Positions 18,166 through 27,404 are shown, numbered from the stretch's first letter. The stretch is DNA of 64,000 nt from an uncultured Rubripirellula sp. (GCA_938075415.1 CALJHC010000027.1:24750-88749); one strand, 5' to 3'. The notes: generated by a model from the letters alone, not told the origin. Made by a program: numbers and translations.

Positions 18166-18867
18166 ATGAAATCAAATCGAAAAACAAAGACAAATACGAA
18201 TCGCGGATCCGGTGCAGGCCGTGGGTCACGTCGGTCCAAGACGTCTGAGTCACGGGCAGGTCAGAAGTCAGCCACACCAACGAAACTGCGGATTATCGGT
18301 GGAAAGCATCGGGGCAGGTTAATTGACTATCACGGTGCCGATTTCACGCGTCCGATGAAGGATAACATTCGCGAGAATCTTTTTAATATTCTTGGTCCGT
18401 CCATCCGCGGGCGACTTGCCTTTGATCTTTTTGCGGGCACCGGCGCTTTGGGGTTTGAAGCGTTAAGTCGCGGAGCCGAGTCAGCAGTGATTGTGGAACA
18501 AAATCGGCAAGCTGTTCGTTTTATTGAGAAGACCACGACCGTACTGGAACTCGAATCACAAGTTCGAGTCATTCACGGCGATGCTTTTTTGGCCGGAGCG
18601 GCTCAGTTGTCACCACCGGATGACGACAAGCCTTGGGTCGTGTTCTTATGCCCTCCTTACGCGTTGTGGGATTCCGCACTGCCGGATCTCAAGGGCCTAA
18701 TCAGCCGGTTCTGGGAGCATGCTCCGATCGGTAGTGTTTTAGTTGCCGAGACGGAAAAAAGTTTTGATCCAGAGGCTTTGCCCACCGGGAATTGGGATTT
18801 TCGGATCTACGGAAACACCCGGCTGGGTTTCATTGAAAGTGAACCACGCTGCGGGCTCTCGTTGTGA
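18166..18867 (+). CDS. rsmD: 16S rRNA (guanine(966)-N2)-methyltransferase RsmD
   Basis: SAM-dependent methyltransferase, 233 residues from ATG 18166. The start skips a longer upstream frame whose N-terminus would be hydrophobic and unlike the family. About 38 basic, low-complexity residues (KSNRKTKTNTNRGSG) precede the family core, which begins LRIIGGKHRGR. SAM motif I is DLFAGTGALGFEALSRGA (about 87-104). The catalytic (D/N)PPY motif is here CPPY (Cys162), an unusual first residue. TRPMKDNIRENLFNIL matches the RsmD signature (T)RPT.....E..FN. Modifies helix 31 of 16S rRNA in small-subunit maturation. Confidence 0.9.
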   Translation: MKSNRKTKTNTNRGSGAGRGSRRSKTSESRAGQKSATPTKLRIIGGKHRGRLIDYHGADFTRPMKDNIRENLFNILGPSIRGRLAFDLFAGTGALGFEALSRGAESAVIVEQNRQAVRFIEKTTTVLELESQVRVIHGDAFLAGAAQLSPPDDDKPWVVFLCPPYALWDSALPDLKGLISRFWEHAPIGSVLVAETEKSFDPEALPTGNWDFRIYGNTRLGFIESEPRCGLSL

Positions 18868-19556
18868 GCGATGGTTAGGGCTCGGCCCCGTTGCCTCCAT
18901 TGCTTCTCGGTACCCGAATGAGGCGTCCATTCTGCCAGATGCGTCGGAGAGCGTGTCGGGATCGGATCGTGTGGGAGGATCGTGTGGGAGGATCGGGGAG
19001 ATGGGGTTGAAAAGGGATCAAGCCTGAGAAGGGTTTGTTCACCTCGTCATTTCTGTCACAACTTTCAACGCGGTTACGCTCCGGCGTTCCCTGATGGATT
19101 TGGTCATGACGAGCGTATGATGGGGCCTTGACTCACTTTACCGACAAGTTGCCGCTGACCGTCAGGTGTGATGAATCGGGGGTGATGATGCCATTGGCAG
19201 CCTCGGCGTGGTATTTCCTGATGTTGAGCAAACGCTAAAGTCCGGCTTTCACGAGGTGTCAAAGTGAATCATTTGCCTTCAACTTCTTGATGACGAATCT
19301 TCACCACGGCTTCAATCTTGGCGGTTTTTCTGAGACCACTTGGCGGTTTTCCGGCGGCTACTTGGTGGTTTTTCTGAGACCACTTTGGATGAGAAATGCG
19401 TAACGAATGCTCGGTTTGTTCTCATTGCTACGGTCAGGCGGTTTTGCGGAGAGATTAGAATTGACATGGGATCCGCGGCTCGGGAAGCCGATGTTTTTCC
19501 GAGAACCGGTTCGTCCGATGCGACGTAGTTACCAAGAATTGCTTGTTTTAAATTGA
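18868..19556. other. Spacer with two short repeat arrays
   Basis: No supported gene. GATCGTGTGGGAG is duplicated in tandem at 18965-18990, and a 22-bp array lies at 19318-19383. The region before 19557 has an AT-rich stretch (TTGTTTTAAATTGA) that could serve as promoter or leader. Confidence 0.5.
19318..19383. repeat. Tandem repeat, 22 bp x 3
   Basis: Three 22-bp units starting TTGG(C/T)GGTTTT; copies 1 and 3 share CTGAGACCAC at their ends, the middle copy is diverged. Confidence 0.88.
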
Positions 19557-21005
19557 ATGAGAATCAATATGTTCCCCGGAAACACTGTCTGGTTTAGGCC
19601 TCAATCATCGCTTCAGTGGTTGGTCTTGATGCTTGGCTTGGTCAACTGCGTTTCTGTTTTGGGTCAGGAAAACTCGACTCAGGTGACCGAGTCAGATGTC
19701 TCAGGTGGTATTCAATCGAGTGACGAGATACTGACAAAACCAGCACAGGGCTCTGATGCAATTCAGAATAACCAACCGGCAGTGAAACCAGATACAGAGG
19801 TGGCCGACTCCGACGCAGTTTCAACGGCAGAGGGTCAGGCAGTCACTGAAAATCTGGCTCCACCTGCTGCTTCGGTACCGGCAGAGCCAGGATTGGCGAA
19901 TGATCCGGATGAAGTACCGGAGGGTTATCAGGAGGAACTGGACGCGAGGATCAAGCTTTTTCGCGAGATGAGATTGGAGCTTGAAGATGCGGTGGCCAAG
20001 GAACGCGAAATTTACATCCGGTATGCGAATCGCGAACAGTATGGACCGCAGTATCGCCGAGCATTTTCTCAGGAGCGAAACCGGGCGAGGATATTGCTCG
20101 ACAAAACCTACGATGCCGCGTTGGACATTCTTCGTATTGGTTTTGACAAAGAGGCAACGACCTACATGGTGACGATGTTACAGCATCGTCACGGCATTGG
20201 TTTTTACGACACCGGAACGCTCGAGGGTGCAGCTCGCTTAATTGACGGCGGATCAAATCTCAAGTTCCTGTTTGAGATCGCGGGCCGTTCGGCGATCATC
20301 AGTGGTCAATTTGACATGGCCAAGCAACTCTATGAGGCATTGGATAATAACGAGCAGGAAGAAGTTGACTTGCGTCTGGAGTTCAGTTTGGATGCGTTGA
20401 AAAAAGAATACGACGTCGAACTGGCGCTTCGAGAGAAGGAGTTTGAGGACGACAACCTTCCTCGAGTCAAATTAGAGACGACTCAAGGTGATATTATCGT
20501 CGAACTTTTTATTAATCAGGCGCCTTCTGCTGTGTCAAACTTCATCTCCTTGGTGGAGGATGATTTCTACGATGGTAAAGATTTCTTTCAGGTGATCGAA
20601 CATCTTCTGGCGTTGGTTGGTGATCCTGATTTTGTTCCCGGTGATCCGGGTATTCGATTTTTGGTTGATGAGCATCAGCGTCCAGATGCAAGGTCCGGGA
20701 TGCGAGGATCGTTGGTGATGGCGAAGGTACCCCGGGACGAGGGATCCGAAGATAAATTCTATCCAAATTCTGCCACCAGCCAATTTGCAATCCTGCTAAC
20801 CCCACTGGTTGATGCACAACGCGATCAGACCATTTTCGGAACGGTAATCGAGGGGATGGGCGTGGTTTCACGGCTCATTCGCGTCGATCCCCACAAAGAG
20901 AAGAAGAAAGGTCAGGAGCAGGTGCCGCCGGACAGCATCATTGAGGCGACCGTCTTGCGGCGTCCCGACGAGTTACCTGATCCTGTTTTCCTGCCTAGCC
21001 AGTGA
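19557..21005 (+). CDS. Exported cyclophilin-type peptidyl-prolyl isomerase-like protein
   Basis: 482 residues. Signal peptide near residues 15-37 (ending VLGQ; an internal ATG at 19569 is a possible start), a long Glu/Ala/Ser-rich low-complexity region to about 125, a helical region (about 130-300) and a C-terminal cyclophilin domain (about 303-465: TTQGDIIVELFINQAPSAVSNF, ATSQFAILLTP, TIFGTVIEGMGVVSRL). The usual FHRVI motif carrying the catalytic arginine reads FFQVIEHLLALVGDP, so the key Arg and the GGDP glycine are changed. Secreted or periplasmic folding helper, or a non-catalytic binder. Confidence 0.85.
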   Translation: MRINMFPGNTVWFRPQSSLQWLVLMLGLVNCVSVLGQENSTQVTESDVSGGIQSSDEILTKPAQGSDAIQNNQPAVKPDTEVADSDAVSTAEGQAVTENLAPPAASVPAEPGLANDPDEVPEGYQEELDARIKLFREMRLELEDAVAKEREIYIRYANREQYGPQYRRAFSQERNRARILLDKTYDAALDILRIGFDKEATTYMVTMLQHRHGIGFYDTGTLEGAARLIDGGSNLKFLFEIAGRSAIISGQFDMAKQLYEALDNNEQEEVDLRLEFSLDALKKEYDVELALREKEFEDDNLPRVKLETTQGDIIVELFINQAPSAVSNFISLVEDDFYDGKDFFQVIEHLLALVGDPDFVPGDPGIRFLVDEHQRPDARSGMRGSLVMAKVPRDEGSEDKFYPNSATSQFAILLTPLVDAQRDQTIFGTVIEGMGVVSRLIRVDPHKEKKKGQEQVPPDSIIEATVLRRPDELPDPVFLPSQ

Positions 21006-21061
21006 GGCATTGCGTGTCGTCATTCGAATTGCCCGGTGAACAGCTCGCGAGTACGGCTTGA

Positions 21062-22876
21062 TCAGAGTAGGGAGTCAAGTTCTTGGGTCAGTGATTTGAA
21101 CCGATCAAGTGTGGTTTGCACTGGCTGTGGGCCCGTCATGTCGACTCCCGCATCTTGCAACAGTTTCAATGGTTCTTGGCTGCACCCACCTTTCAAAAAG
21201 TTCAGGTAGTCTTGGAGTTCTGACTCGCCACCCTCGAGAACACGACGTGCCAGGGCCACCGCTGCGCTCAAGCCGGTGGCATACTTGTAGACATAAAATG
21301 CCCGATAGAAATGTGGTATGCGGAAGCATTCAAGTTCGAGGGCTTCATCAATCACAAAGTCAGGACCGAAGTAAGCATTAAGTAGTTCTCGATAGACCTG
21401 TCGAAAGGATTGAACCGTCAGCGGTTCTCCTGCTTCGGCCATTTCATGCGTTTGCTTTTCAAATTCCGCAAACATGGTTTGCCTCACGACTGTCGCTCGA
21501 ATGCTGTCGAGTTCGTTGTTGATCAGGTAGGCTCGCTCACGATCGTCCCCGGCGTTTTTCAGAAGGTGTTCGGTGAGCAATTGCTCGTTGAAGGTGCTCG
21601 CGACTTCTGCAACAAAGATCGTGTAGTTGTAATACTCAAAGGGTTGATGCTGTGCAGAGTACCAGCTGTGCATTGAATGCCCAGCTTCGTGAGTTAGCGT
21701 GAAAACATCGTTGAGAACTTCCGGCTTGAAGTTCATGAGGATATACGGATCGCCATCGAAAGTGCCGCAACTGAACGCTCCGCTCTGTTTACCTCGGTTT
21801 GGGTAACGATCTGCCCAGCGACCTCTCAAGCCTTGCTCCAACGTCTGTGTGTATTCGGAGCCAAGAGGTTGCAGGGATTCCATGACCACTTCGACAGCCT
21901 CATCCCATTGGTGATACTTATCTAGATTGCTGAGGATGGGGACGTAGGTGTCATAGTGGTGCAACTCGTTCAGGCCCATCTTGCGACGGCGAACGTCAAG
22001 GTAGTGGTGCACGGATGGAAGGGATTCGCGGACTGCTTGGATCAGGTTCTCGTAGACAGCAACTGGCATGTTATCTGGATAGAGAGCAGCTTGAAGGCTG
22101 CTCTCGTAATTCTTAGCCTTTGCGTAATAAACATCACGTTGAATACTGCCGCATAGCGTCGCAGCGAGAGTATTCTCGTGCGCCGCGAATTGTTCATAGT
22201 ACTGGTCAAACGCGAGCCGCCTAATGTTTTGTTCAGGTGAAATGAGCAGTTGACCAAACGTTGCGTGGGAAAGTTCTATCTTGTTCCCTTGGTGATCATC
22301 GATTTCGCCAAATCGAAGGTCTGCATCATTTAGCTGACGAAAGGCATTTCCGGCGGCTGAGGCCATCTCGCCTTGCATTGCAAGCAGTCTTTCCTCGTTA
22401 TCGGTGAGAGTGTGCTTGCGATAGCGGAGCAAGCGTTCCAATTGCAATCGAAATAAACTCAGTCGTTCATCCTGGAGCATCTCATTCATCGTTGCTTCGG
22501 GAATTGCCATGATCTCAGGACGCATGTAGCTCGCAGCCTGGCCCGCTCGAACAGCCAAGTTCTGAAATCTCGCTTTCATCGCTTGATAGGTGCTGTCACC
22601 TTGATCTTCGGTAGTTTTCAAAAAGGCATAGGTGCCCAGCCTTTCCGCAACTCGATCAAAGGAGCTATCGAAGGTGAGTGCTGCTGCGAGTTGTTCAGAT
22701 GATTCGCCCAATTTTCCCCGATAGTTGTCAAACTCTGGGATTTGATTTTCAAGCTCCTTGAAATCACTTTCCCATGCCGAGTCATCTGGGTAGAGACTTG
22801 AGAGATCCCAGCTGTCCTGTGTTTGGACGTCTTGTCGCGAAAGCAGAGTGTTGTTGGTCATCCGATTCGGAATCAT
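21062..22876 (-). CDS. pepF: Oligoendopeptidase F (M3B metallopeptidase)
   Basis: 604 residues, normal for the family. The zinc site HEAGHSMH is near residue 388 (HExxH), with the third ligand expected about 25 residues on (FVAEVASTFNE, Glu). N-terminal M3 all-helical domain and the C-terminal YATGLSAAVALARRVL segment are typical. Cytoplasmic enzyme that cleaves peptides of about 7-17 residues in peptide recycling. The stop lies 56 bases from the convergent cyclophilin-like gene. Start ATG 22876; a second ATG five codons on is possible. No Shine-Dalgarno seen. Confidence 0.95.
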   Translation of the reverse strand: MIPNRMTNNTLLSRQDVQTQDSWDLSSLYPDDSAWESDFKELENQIPEFDNYRGKLGESSEQLAAALTFDSSFDRVAERLGTYAFLKTTEDQGDSTYQAMKARFQNLAVRAGQAASYMRPEIMAIPEATMNEMLQDERLSLFRLQLERLLRYRKHTLTDNEERLLAMQGEMASAAGNAFRQLNDADLRFGEIDDHQGNKIELSHATFGQLLISPEQNIRRLAFDQYYEQFAAHENTLAATLCGSIQRDVYYAKAKNYESSLQAALYPDNMPVAVYENLIQAVRESLPSVHHYLDVRRRKMGLNELHHYDTYVPILSNLDKYHQWDEAVEVVMESLQPLGSEYTQTLEQGLRGRWADRYPNRGKQSGAFSCGTFDGDPYILMNFKPEVLNDVFTLTHEAGHSMHSWYSAQHQPFEYYNYTIFVAEVASTFNEQLLTEHLLKNAGDDRERAYLINNELDSIRATVVRQTMFAEFEKQTHEMAEAGEPLTVQSFRQVYRELLNAYFGPDFVIDEALELECFRIPHFYRAFYVYKYATGLSAAVALARRVLEGGESELQDYLNFLKGGCSQEPLKLLQDAGVDMTGPQPVQTTLDRFKSLTQELDSLL

Positions 22877-23184
22877 TATTGAAGGAGGTCACGCAGTGGG
22901 GCGGACGAATTGCACGCCTGCATGCGAAGAATTATAGGATTGATTTGCAAGTATGGATAAGAGTGACGTTGAAGTGAACCCACGTTGGAAGCTGCAGGGG
23001 AGACAGGTCACAAACGATTTGGGTCCACCCATGTTTCTTGCCTCAGCAGTGAGGCAGACGTCATGGTATGGCAGGAAACGCAATTGACCGCGATATCAGG
23101 ATTAACGGTGAACAGGTCCCGCTGCTTTCAACTTTGTCCACGATGTTGTCGCATTGAATCGATCGGTCTTGAGCCAATGCCTGA
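22877..23184. other. Spacer, nothing recognised
   Basis: 308 bases between pepF and the PfpI-like gene, both on the minus strand. No supported gene or clear terminator. Confidence 0.5.
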
Positions 23185-23769
23185 TTACAGGATCTCTAAA
23201 AATGCCCGCATCCAAGCAGGATGCGCGGGCCACGCCGGTGCGGTGACTAGATTCCCTTCGACATGAGCTGAATCCATCGTGTCGGCCGGGGCAATGTAGG
23301 TGCCACCCGCTACGGTGACCTCGGGGCTGACAGCGGGATAGCAGCTGCACTGTCGACCTTTTAGTAGCCCCGCTGAGGCAAGAATCTGAGGTCCATGGCA
23401 GATGGCGGCAATCGGCTTGTTGGTTGCTCCAAAATGCCGGACCAGATCGAGGACTCGAGCGTCCAGACGCAGGTATTCCGGTGCCCTGCCACCGGGGATC
23501 ACCAAGGCGTCAAAATTAGACGGTTCCAAATCATCGAAGTCTGTATTGATGGCGAATTGATGGCCCGGTTTCTCGCTGTAGGTTTGATGACCCTCAAAAT
23601 CATGAATCGCCGTCGCGACGCTGTCCCCGGCTGATTTACCGGGACAAACGGTGGCAACCTGATGGCCCGCGCACAAGAGTATCTGCAGCGGCACCATCGC
23701 TTCGTAATCTTCCACAAAGTCTCCCACGATCATCAAAATCTTTTTTCCGCCGGTGCCCAAGCTGCCCAT
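23185..23769 (-). CDS. DJ-1/PfpI family protein
   Basis: 194 residues from the ATG at 23769, chosen over an upstream frame because AGGAG lies six bases before it. The flavodoxin-like fold shows ILMIVGDFVEDYE (the conserved acidic residue near residue 17), the ALVIPGGRAPEYLR loop, and the nucleophile elbow AICHGPQILASAGLL with the reactive Cys. Overall closest in pattern to PfpI/YhbO-type proteins, which have been assigned protease, glyoxalase and deglycase activities. A strong hairpin lies 92 bases upstream of the start. Specific activity cannot be told from sequence. Confidence 0.92.
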   Translation of the reverse strand: MGSLGTGGKKILMIVGDFVEDYEAMVPLQILLCAGHQVATVCPGKSAGDSVATAIHDFEGHQTYSEKPGHQFAINTDFDDLEPSNFDALVIPGGRAPEYLRLDARVLDLVRHFGATNKPIAAICHGPQILASAGLLKGRQCSCYPAVSPEVTVAGGTYIAPADTMDSAHVEGNLVTAPAWPAHPAWMRAFLEIL

Positions 23770-23860
23770 GTTGTTCTCCTGCTGCTGCAAAATTTCCAGT
23801 TAATCGATGAACGATCCCATCACTTTTCGCTCATCATATCGCACAGTTGATCAGATGATG

Positions 23861-23901
23861 AAGTGATGCAAGAGAAGTTGGTCACTTCTCTCGCATCACT
23901 T
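23861..23901. repeat. 18-bp inverted repeat (hairpin)
   Basis: Arms 23861-23878 and 23884-23901 pair over 18 positions with one A-C mismatch and a 5-base loop TGGTC. The outer half is AAGTGATGC/GCATCACTT, the inner half AGAGAAGT/ACTTCTCT. There is no T-tract on either side, and it sits upstream of both flanking genes, so it is not an obvious terminator. Confidence 0.9.
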
Positions 23902-23963
23902 GGATCGACTCAGGTCCTCCGAGACGCCAGCAGCAGGCTCCTTGAACGTGTTTGCTCTGGAAA

Positions 23964-24005
23964 CACTGCTTTGGAGCCACTGCTTTGGAACCACTGCTTT
24001 GGGTT
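23964..24005. repeat. Tandem repeat, 14 bp x 3
   Basis: Unit CACTGCTTTGGAGC with small variation in the last bases of each copy. Confidence 0.85.
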
Positions 24006-24537
24006 TCCATCAGGAAGAGTGTGATTGGACGTCAAATTCGGGCGAATCCTTTGTGATCAGCTTTCATTCCCTGCTGGGATCAGGTTGATCAGCAATGCGC
24101 CAGTTCGCCGTGAATTGCTGCGTTTAACGGAAATTCGTGTTGCGCGGTCTTTGTTAGAATTGGGGTCAGGACGGTCAGTCTGGTTGTAGGTGGCAATTTG
24201 TTTTTTGCCGGCTTACAAAACATTCGCAGCGGGAAGAATCGTCGAGTAGACTGTGTTCCTTGACGATCTTCTCTAGAGGCTCCAATGCACCCACTTTGGA
24301 GCTTATGCCACCGAGGGGGGTGTGCTTTACGATTCCAATTGGGACGTCAACTGAGGGGGCAGGCTTCGCTTGACCCATCGGTGTCCAATTCTAGAATCGT
24401 TCAGGACTGACGCTCGTTCGGCATTATTTTGGTCATTTAGAGTCACGAAGGCATCGAAAGAATGTCCTCGGATAGCACGGGATGCGGTGAACGGCTTGCT
24501 GTGCTTTTGGCGAAAGAAAACAAGGAAACCATTCCTC

Positions 24538-26178
24538 ATGTACCGTTTGTTCGCGACTTCGATAGCGTTATTTACGGCTGCTGGCACCGTCATTGCCGAT
24601 GACTTGGTTCCGTATGCCGTTATTGAGCATCTTGGTTTGAATCAAGCATGGGCTCGTCCCGTCACTGCTCCTTGGGGGGCGCAATCCATTTCGCATCAGA
24701 AATTGGTGGTGATGGAAAGCGACCCGGTGGAGTACGTCGAAATCGTCAAGGTGGTTCCTGGTGACGCGGCCCCAGCGAATGGGGATGCATCAGCGAAACC
24801 ACCGGTTTCTGACCCGAATGTTCTTGTTCGAATGCGGACCGAACAGTTGCAAGCCAATGGCCAACCAATGGGTCGACAGGAAGCTGAGCGTGTTGCCAAT
24901 AATGAGATAAGACGTCTCAAGCGACGGGGAATTGAGGCTAAGGTTCGTGTGCGAACGCTACCCCGGGTGAACCTCTTTTCGATCTCGAATGACGGCACCT
25001 TGGAGTGTCGAGATGCGGAGACAGGTGAGCCGATTTGGATGGTTCGCGTTGGCGACCAAAATCTGCCATTCATGTCTCTTGGTGCGGATGAAGAGAATTT
25101 GATTGTCGTCAATGGCTCTAACTTTTATCACGTGGACTCGGTCAATGGTGAAGTCATCAGCCAAGTACCGACGATCGGCGCACCCTCGTTTGGTGCCACG
25201 ATCGCTGGAGATTTTGTCATGATTCCGATGATCGGTGGAGGTATCGAATGTTACCCGTTGCGAGATGCAACCATCGATCCATTTTTGGAAAAAGTGAATG
25301 GCTCGGCGCTGGCATTACCGGTTCGGGCACCTGATGTCGGCTCGTCGAGAACCGCATGGGGTACCGATAGCGGTTTTGTCTATGTGATGGAAATGCAAGG
25401 CGTGCCATCACTTCTGTTCAGGCTGAAAACTGATGGCATTGTCAGCGGTCGGATCGCCTCGGCCAAGGGAAATCGATTTTTCTTCGGATCAGAGGGCGGT
25501 CAGGTTTACGGGATTCGGGCAAGCCGGTCCGGCGAGGTCCTGTGGAGTCAGCCTATCGGAGAGCCTTTCTACAACGAACCGATTGTCTTTGGTGATCAGG
25601 TCCTGTTGCGATCAGCCTATGGCAACCTCTTTTCTCTACGAGCGGATACCGGGCAGATGAGTTGGTCGCGACCCGTCACCGGTGTTGGTGAACTCATGGG
25701 GGTCATTGATGGAAGACTTTACATCACCACGTTGAGTGGGCATTGCCGAGTTTTGGATCTAGAGAGCGGCCAGATGGTCGCATCACCTCAAGACTTGCGT
25801 CCCGCCGATTTCATTACCAATACGCTCACCAATCGACTCTACTTAGTTGGTAGTGATGGCGACATCCAGTGCCTGCATGCCAAGGGCGAGGATCTGCCAA
25901 CTTTCCATCATGAGGTTGTGGTTGCGGAGAAAAGTGATGGTGCTGCAGCGAATTCTGCGAAGCAGAACCCTAACGCTACCAACAATGCTGGGGGCAATGA
26001 CCCCTTCGGTGCTGGTGGCAATGACCCCTTTGGGGCCGGAATGAATGATGGAAAGGATCCCTTTGGAGCTGGTGGAAATGATCCATTCGGTGGCGGTGGT
26101 GGTAACGACCCGTTCGGCGGCGGAGATGGCGGTGGGATGGATGATCCATTTGGGGGCAGCAATCCGTTCGGTAACTGA
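24538..26178 (+). CDS. Secreted PQQ-like beta-propeller protein with DPFG-rich tail
   Basis: 546 residues from ATG 24538, where a signal peptide begins (MYRLFATSIALFTAAG, cleavage near TVIA-DD). Propeller blades repeat the pattern of outer-membrane BamB/PQQ proteins: LFSISNDGTLECRDAETGEP, LIVVNGSNFYHVDSVNGE, FFGSEGGQVYGIRASRSGEV, LLRSAYGNLFSLRADTGQ, LYITTLSGHCRVLDLESGQ. There are no quinone-binding dehydrogenase residues that I can identify, so a binding or scaffold role is likelier than catalysis. The last 60 residues are Gly/Asn-rich with six to eight DPFG units (GGNDPFGAGGNDPFGAG). Monocistronic. Confidence 0.85.
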   Translation: MYRLFATSIALFTAAGTVIADDLVPYAVIEHLGLNQAWARPVTAPWGAQSISHQKLVVMESDPVEYVEIVKVVPGDAAPANGDASAKPPVSDPNVLVRMRTEQLQANGQPMGRQEAERVANNEIRRLKRRGIEAKVRVRTLPRVNLFSISNDGTLECRDAETGEPIWMVRVGDQNLPFMSLGADEENLIVVNGSNFYHVDSVNGEVISQVPTIGAPSFGATIAGDFVMIPMIGGGIECYPLRDATIDPFLEKVNGSALALPVRAPDVGSSRTAWGTDSGFVYVMEMQGVPSLLFRLKTDGIVSGRIASAKGNRFFFGSEGGQVYGIRASRSGEVLWSQPIGEPFYNEPIVFGDQVLLRSAYGNLFSLRADTGQMSWSRPVTGVGELMGVIDGRLYITTLSGHCRVLDLESGQMVASPQDLRPADFITNTLTNRLYLVGSDGDIQCLHAKGEDLPTFHHEVVVAEKSDGAAANSAKQNPNATNNAGGNDPFGAGGNDPFGAGMNDGKDPFGAGGNDPFGGGGGNDPFGGGDGGGMDDPFGGSNPFGN

Positions 26179-26513
26179 TTCGCTGTTGTTTCCATTAAGC
26201 CACTGAATCAGCATGTCACTCTCAGATAGCGGAGATTTCCGCTAACGGGGTGTACCGAATGTCATTGGCCGGTTGATCAAAGCTCGTTCCTAATGAGCAG
26301 CCGATGATTGCTTTGAACAAGAGATAGTTCAGGTCGCTTTGTGGAGCTGTCTAGTCCAAGTCGAATCTTTGGCGAACCAACGGCGATTCGTTCTTTTGGG
26401 CCTTGGCTACATGGCATCAAGATGCCTGCCAAGAAAGACCAGTGCTGCCATTTCGAAGACCAGTGCTGCCATTTCGAAGACCAGTGCTGCGATTTTTAGG
26501 ACCAGTGCTGTGC
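26179..26513. other. Convergent spacer with hairpin and repeat array
   Basis: Between the PQQ gene and the minus-strand isomerase-like gene. A hairpin TAGCGGA/TCCGCTA with loop GATT (26227-26244) could act as a terminator for the PQQ gene, though no T-tract follows. The 21-bp tandem array fills the right-hand part. Confidence 0.5.
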
Positions 26514-26541
26514 TTAGGAGGGCCAGTGCTGTGCGATTTTG
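26437..26541. repeat. Tandem repeat, 21 bp x 5, entering a gene end
   Basis: Five 21-bp units start G(A/G)CCAGTGCTG. The first two are identical (26437-26478), the others progressively diverged. The last copy and part of the fourth overlap the stop and final codons of the minus-strand gene ending at 26514. Confidence 0.92.
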
Positions 26542-27404
26542 CGTTGCAAGAATTCTGCACTACGCATTAATTGGTCAAAGCCATCAACGCCGTCCTCGAT
26601 GCTGATCCAATTGTCGTCAAATCCGGCGGACTTCAGGATACTGAAGATTGCATCGTAGTCATTGAGGCCTTTCCCGATTTCACCATGGCTTAACCGTTTT
26701 GCGTATCCCTCCGCACCGGTTTCATCGCGTCGTAGATCTTCGATGGTCCCCTCCAGCAGGTAACGATCACTCGCGTGCATCGTAACAACTTTTGTTGCGA
26801 CACGACGCAGTAGGTCCAAAGGATCTTCGCCGGCGAGGATCGTATTGCTTGGATCGTAATTGACACCAAAATTGGGCGCATCAACGGCATCGCAAAGGTC
26901 GCAGAAGACGTCCATCCTCTGCGCGAACTCGGGGTAGTTCCAGAAATCGTCCTTGTAATGATTTTCAATGATCAACGTAATGCCTTTTGTCGCGGCATAC
27001 TCGGCGCAAGTTTCAATGCACTGGGCGGCAAATTGAATACCATCTTCCCTTGAAACTTCAGGGCGTCGTTGTCCTGAGAGCACTCGACAGAACTGACCAC
27101 CGAGTTCGTGAGTCATGTCGATCCAGAATTTTTCCTGCTCAATCTGTTCTTGGCGGAACGTTTGATCTGGATGAGTGAAATCGGGGGAGCAGCACATCAT
27201 CGGAATGGTGAGACCTTTTTCTTCCACTTTCCTTCGGATTGGAGCCCAGTTAATGCGATCTTGCATCTCAAGAAAACCGGCGTACCATTCAAGTCCTTGC
27301 ACAGGCAGTTCAGCTGCCATCTCGATCCATTCGGCAAGACTCATGGTCCCATCTTTACACAACGCTTGCATGTAAAGTTTTGGGAAAGCGGCTAGTTTTG
27401 GCAT
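26514..27404 (-). CDS. Xylose-isomerase-like TIM-barrel protein (sugar phosphate isomerase/epimerase family)
   Basis: 296 residues from ATG 27404 (MPKLAAFPKLYMQAL); an upstream in-frame extension is polar and unlikely to be used. Barrel motifs of the AP-endonuclease-2/xylose-isomerase superfamily are present: LIIENHYKDDF (Glu metal ligand), FGVNYDPSN (Asp), VTMHASDRY (His) and WISIEDGVDG (Glu). Probably epimerises or isomerises a sugar or inosose. It follows the dehydrogenase gene by 61 bases in the same direction. Its final residues (QHWPS) are encoded by a tandem-repeat unit, so the C-terminus seems to have been remodelled. Confidence 0.85.
   Translation of the reverse strand: MPKLAAFPKLYMQALCKDGTMSLAEWIEMAAELPVQGLEWYAGFLEMQDRINWAPIRRKVEEKGLTIPMMCCSPDFTHPDQTFRQEQIEQEKFWIDMTHELGGQFCRVLSGQRRPEVSREDGIQFAAQCIETCAEYAATKGITLIIENHYKDDFWNYPEFAQRMDVFCDLCDAVDAPNFGVNYDPSNTILAGEDPLDLLRRVATKVVTMHASDRYLLEGTIEDLRRDETGAEGYAKRLSHGEIGKGLNDYDAIFSILKSAGFDDNWISIEDGVDGFDQLMRSAEFLQRKIAQHWPS

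Larger units (their letters stand above)
23770..24537. other. Divergent intergenic region with hairpin and repeat
   Basis: Lies between the divergent PfpI-like and PQQ-propeller genes. Contains a long hairpin (23861-23901) and a 14-bp tandem repeat (23964-24005). A frame runs from 24370 into the PQQ gene, but its extra N-terminus is not signal-like and is probably untranslated. Confidence 0.55.
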
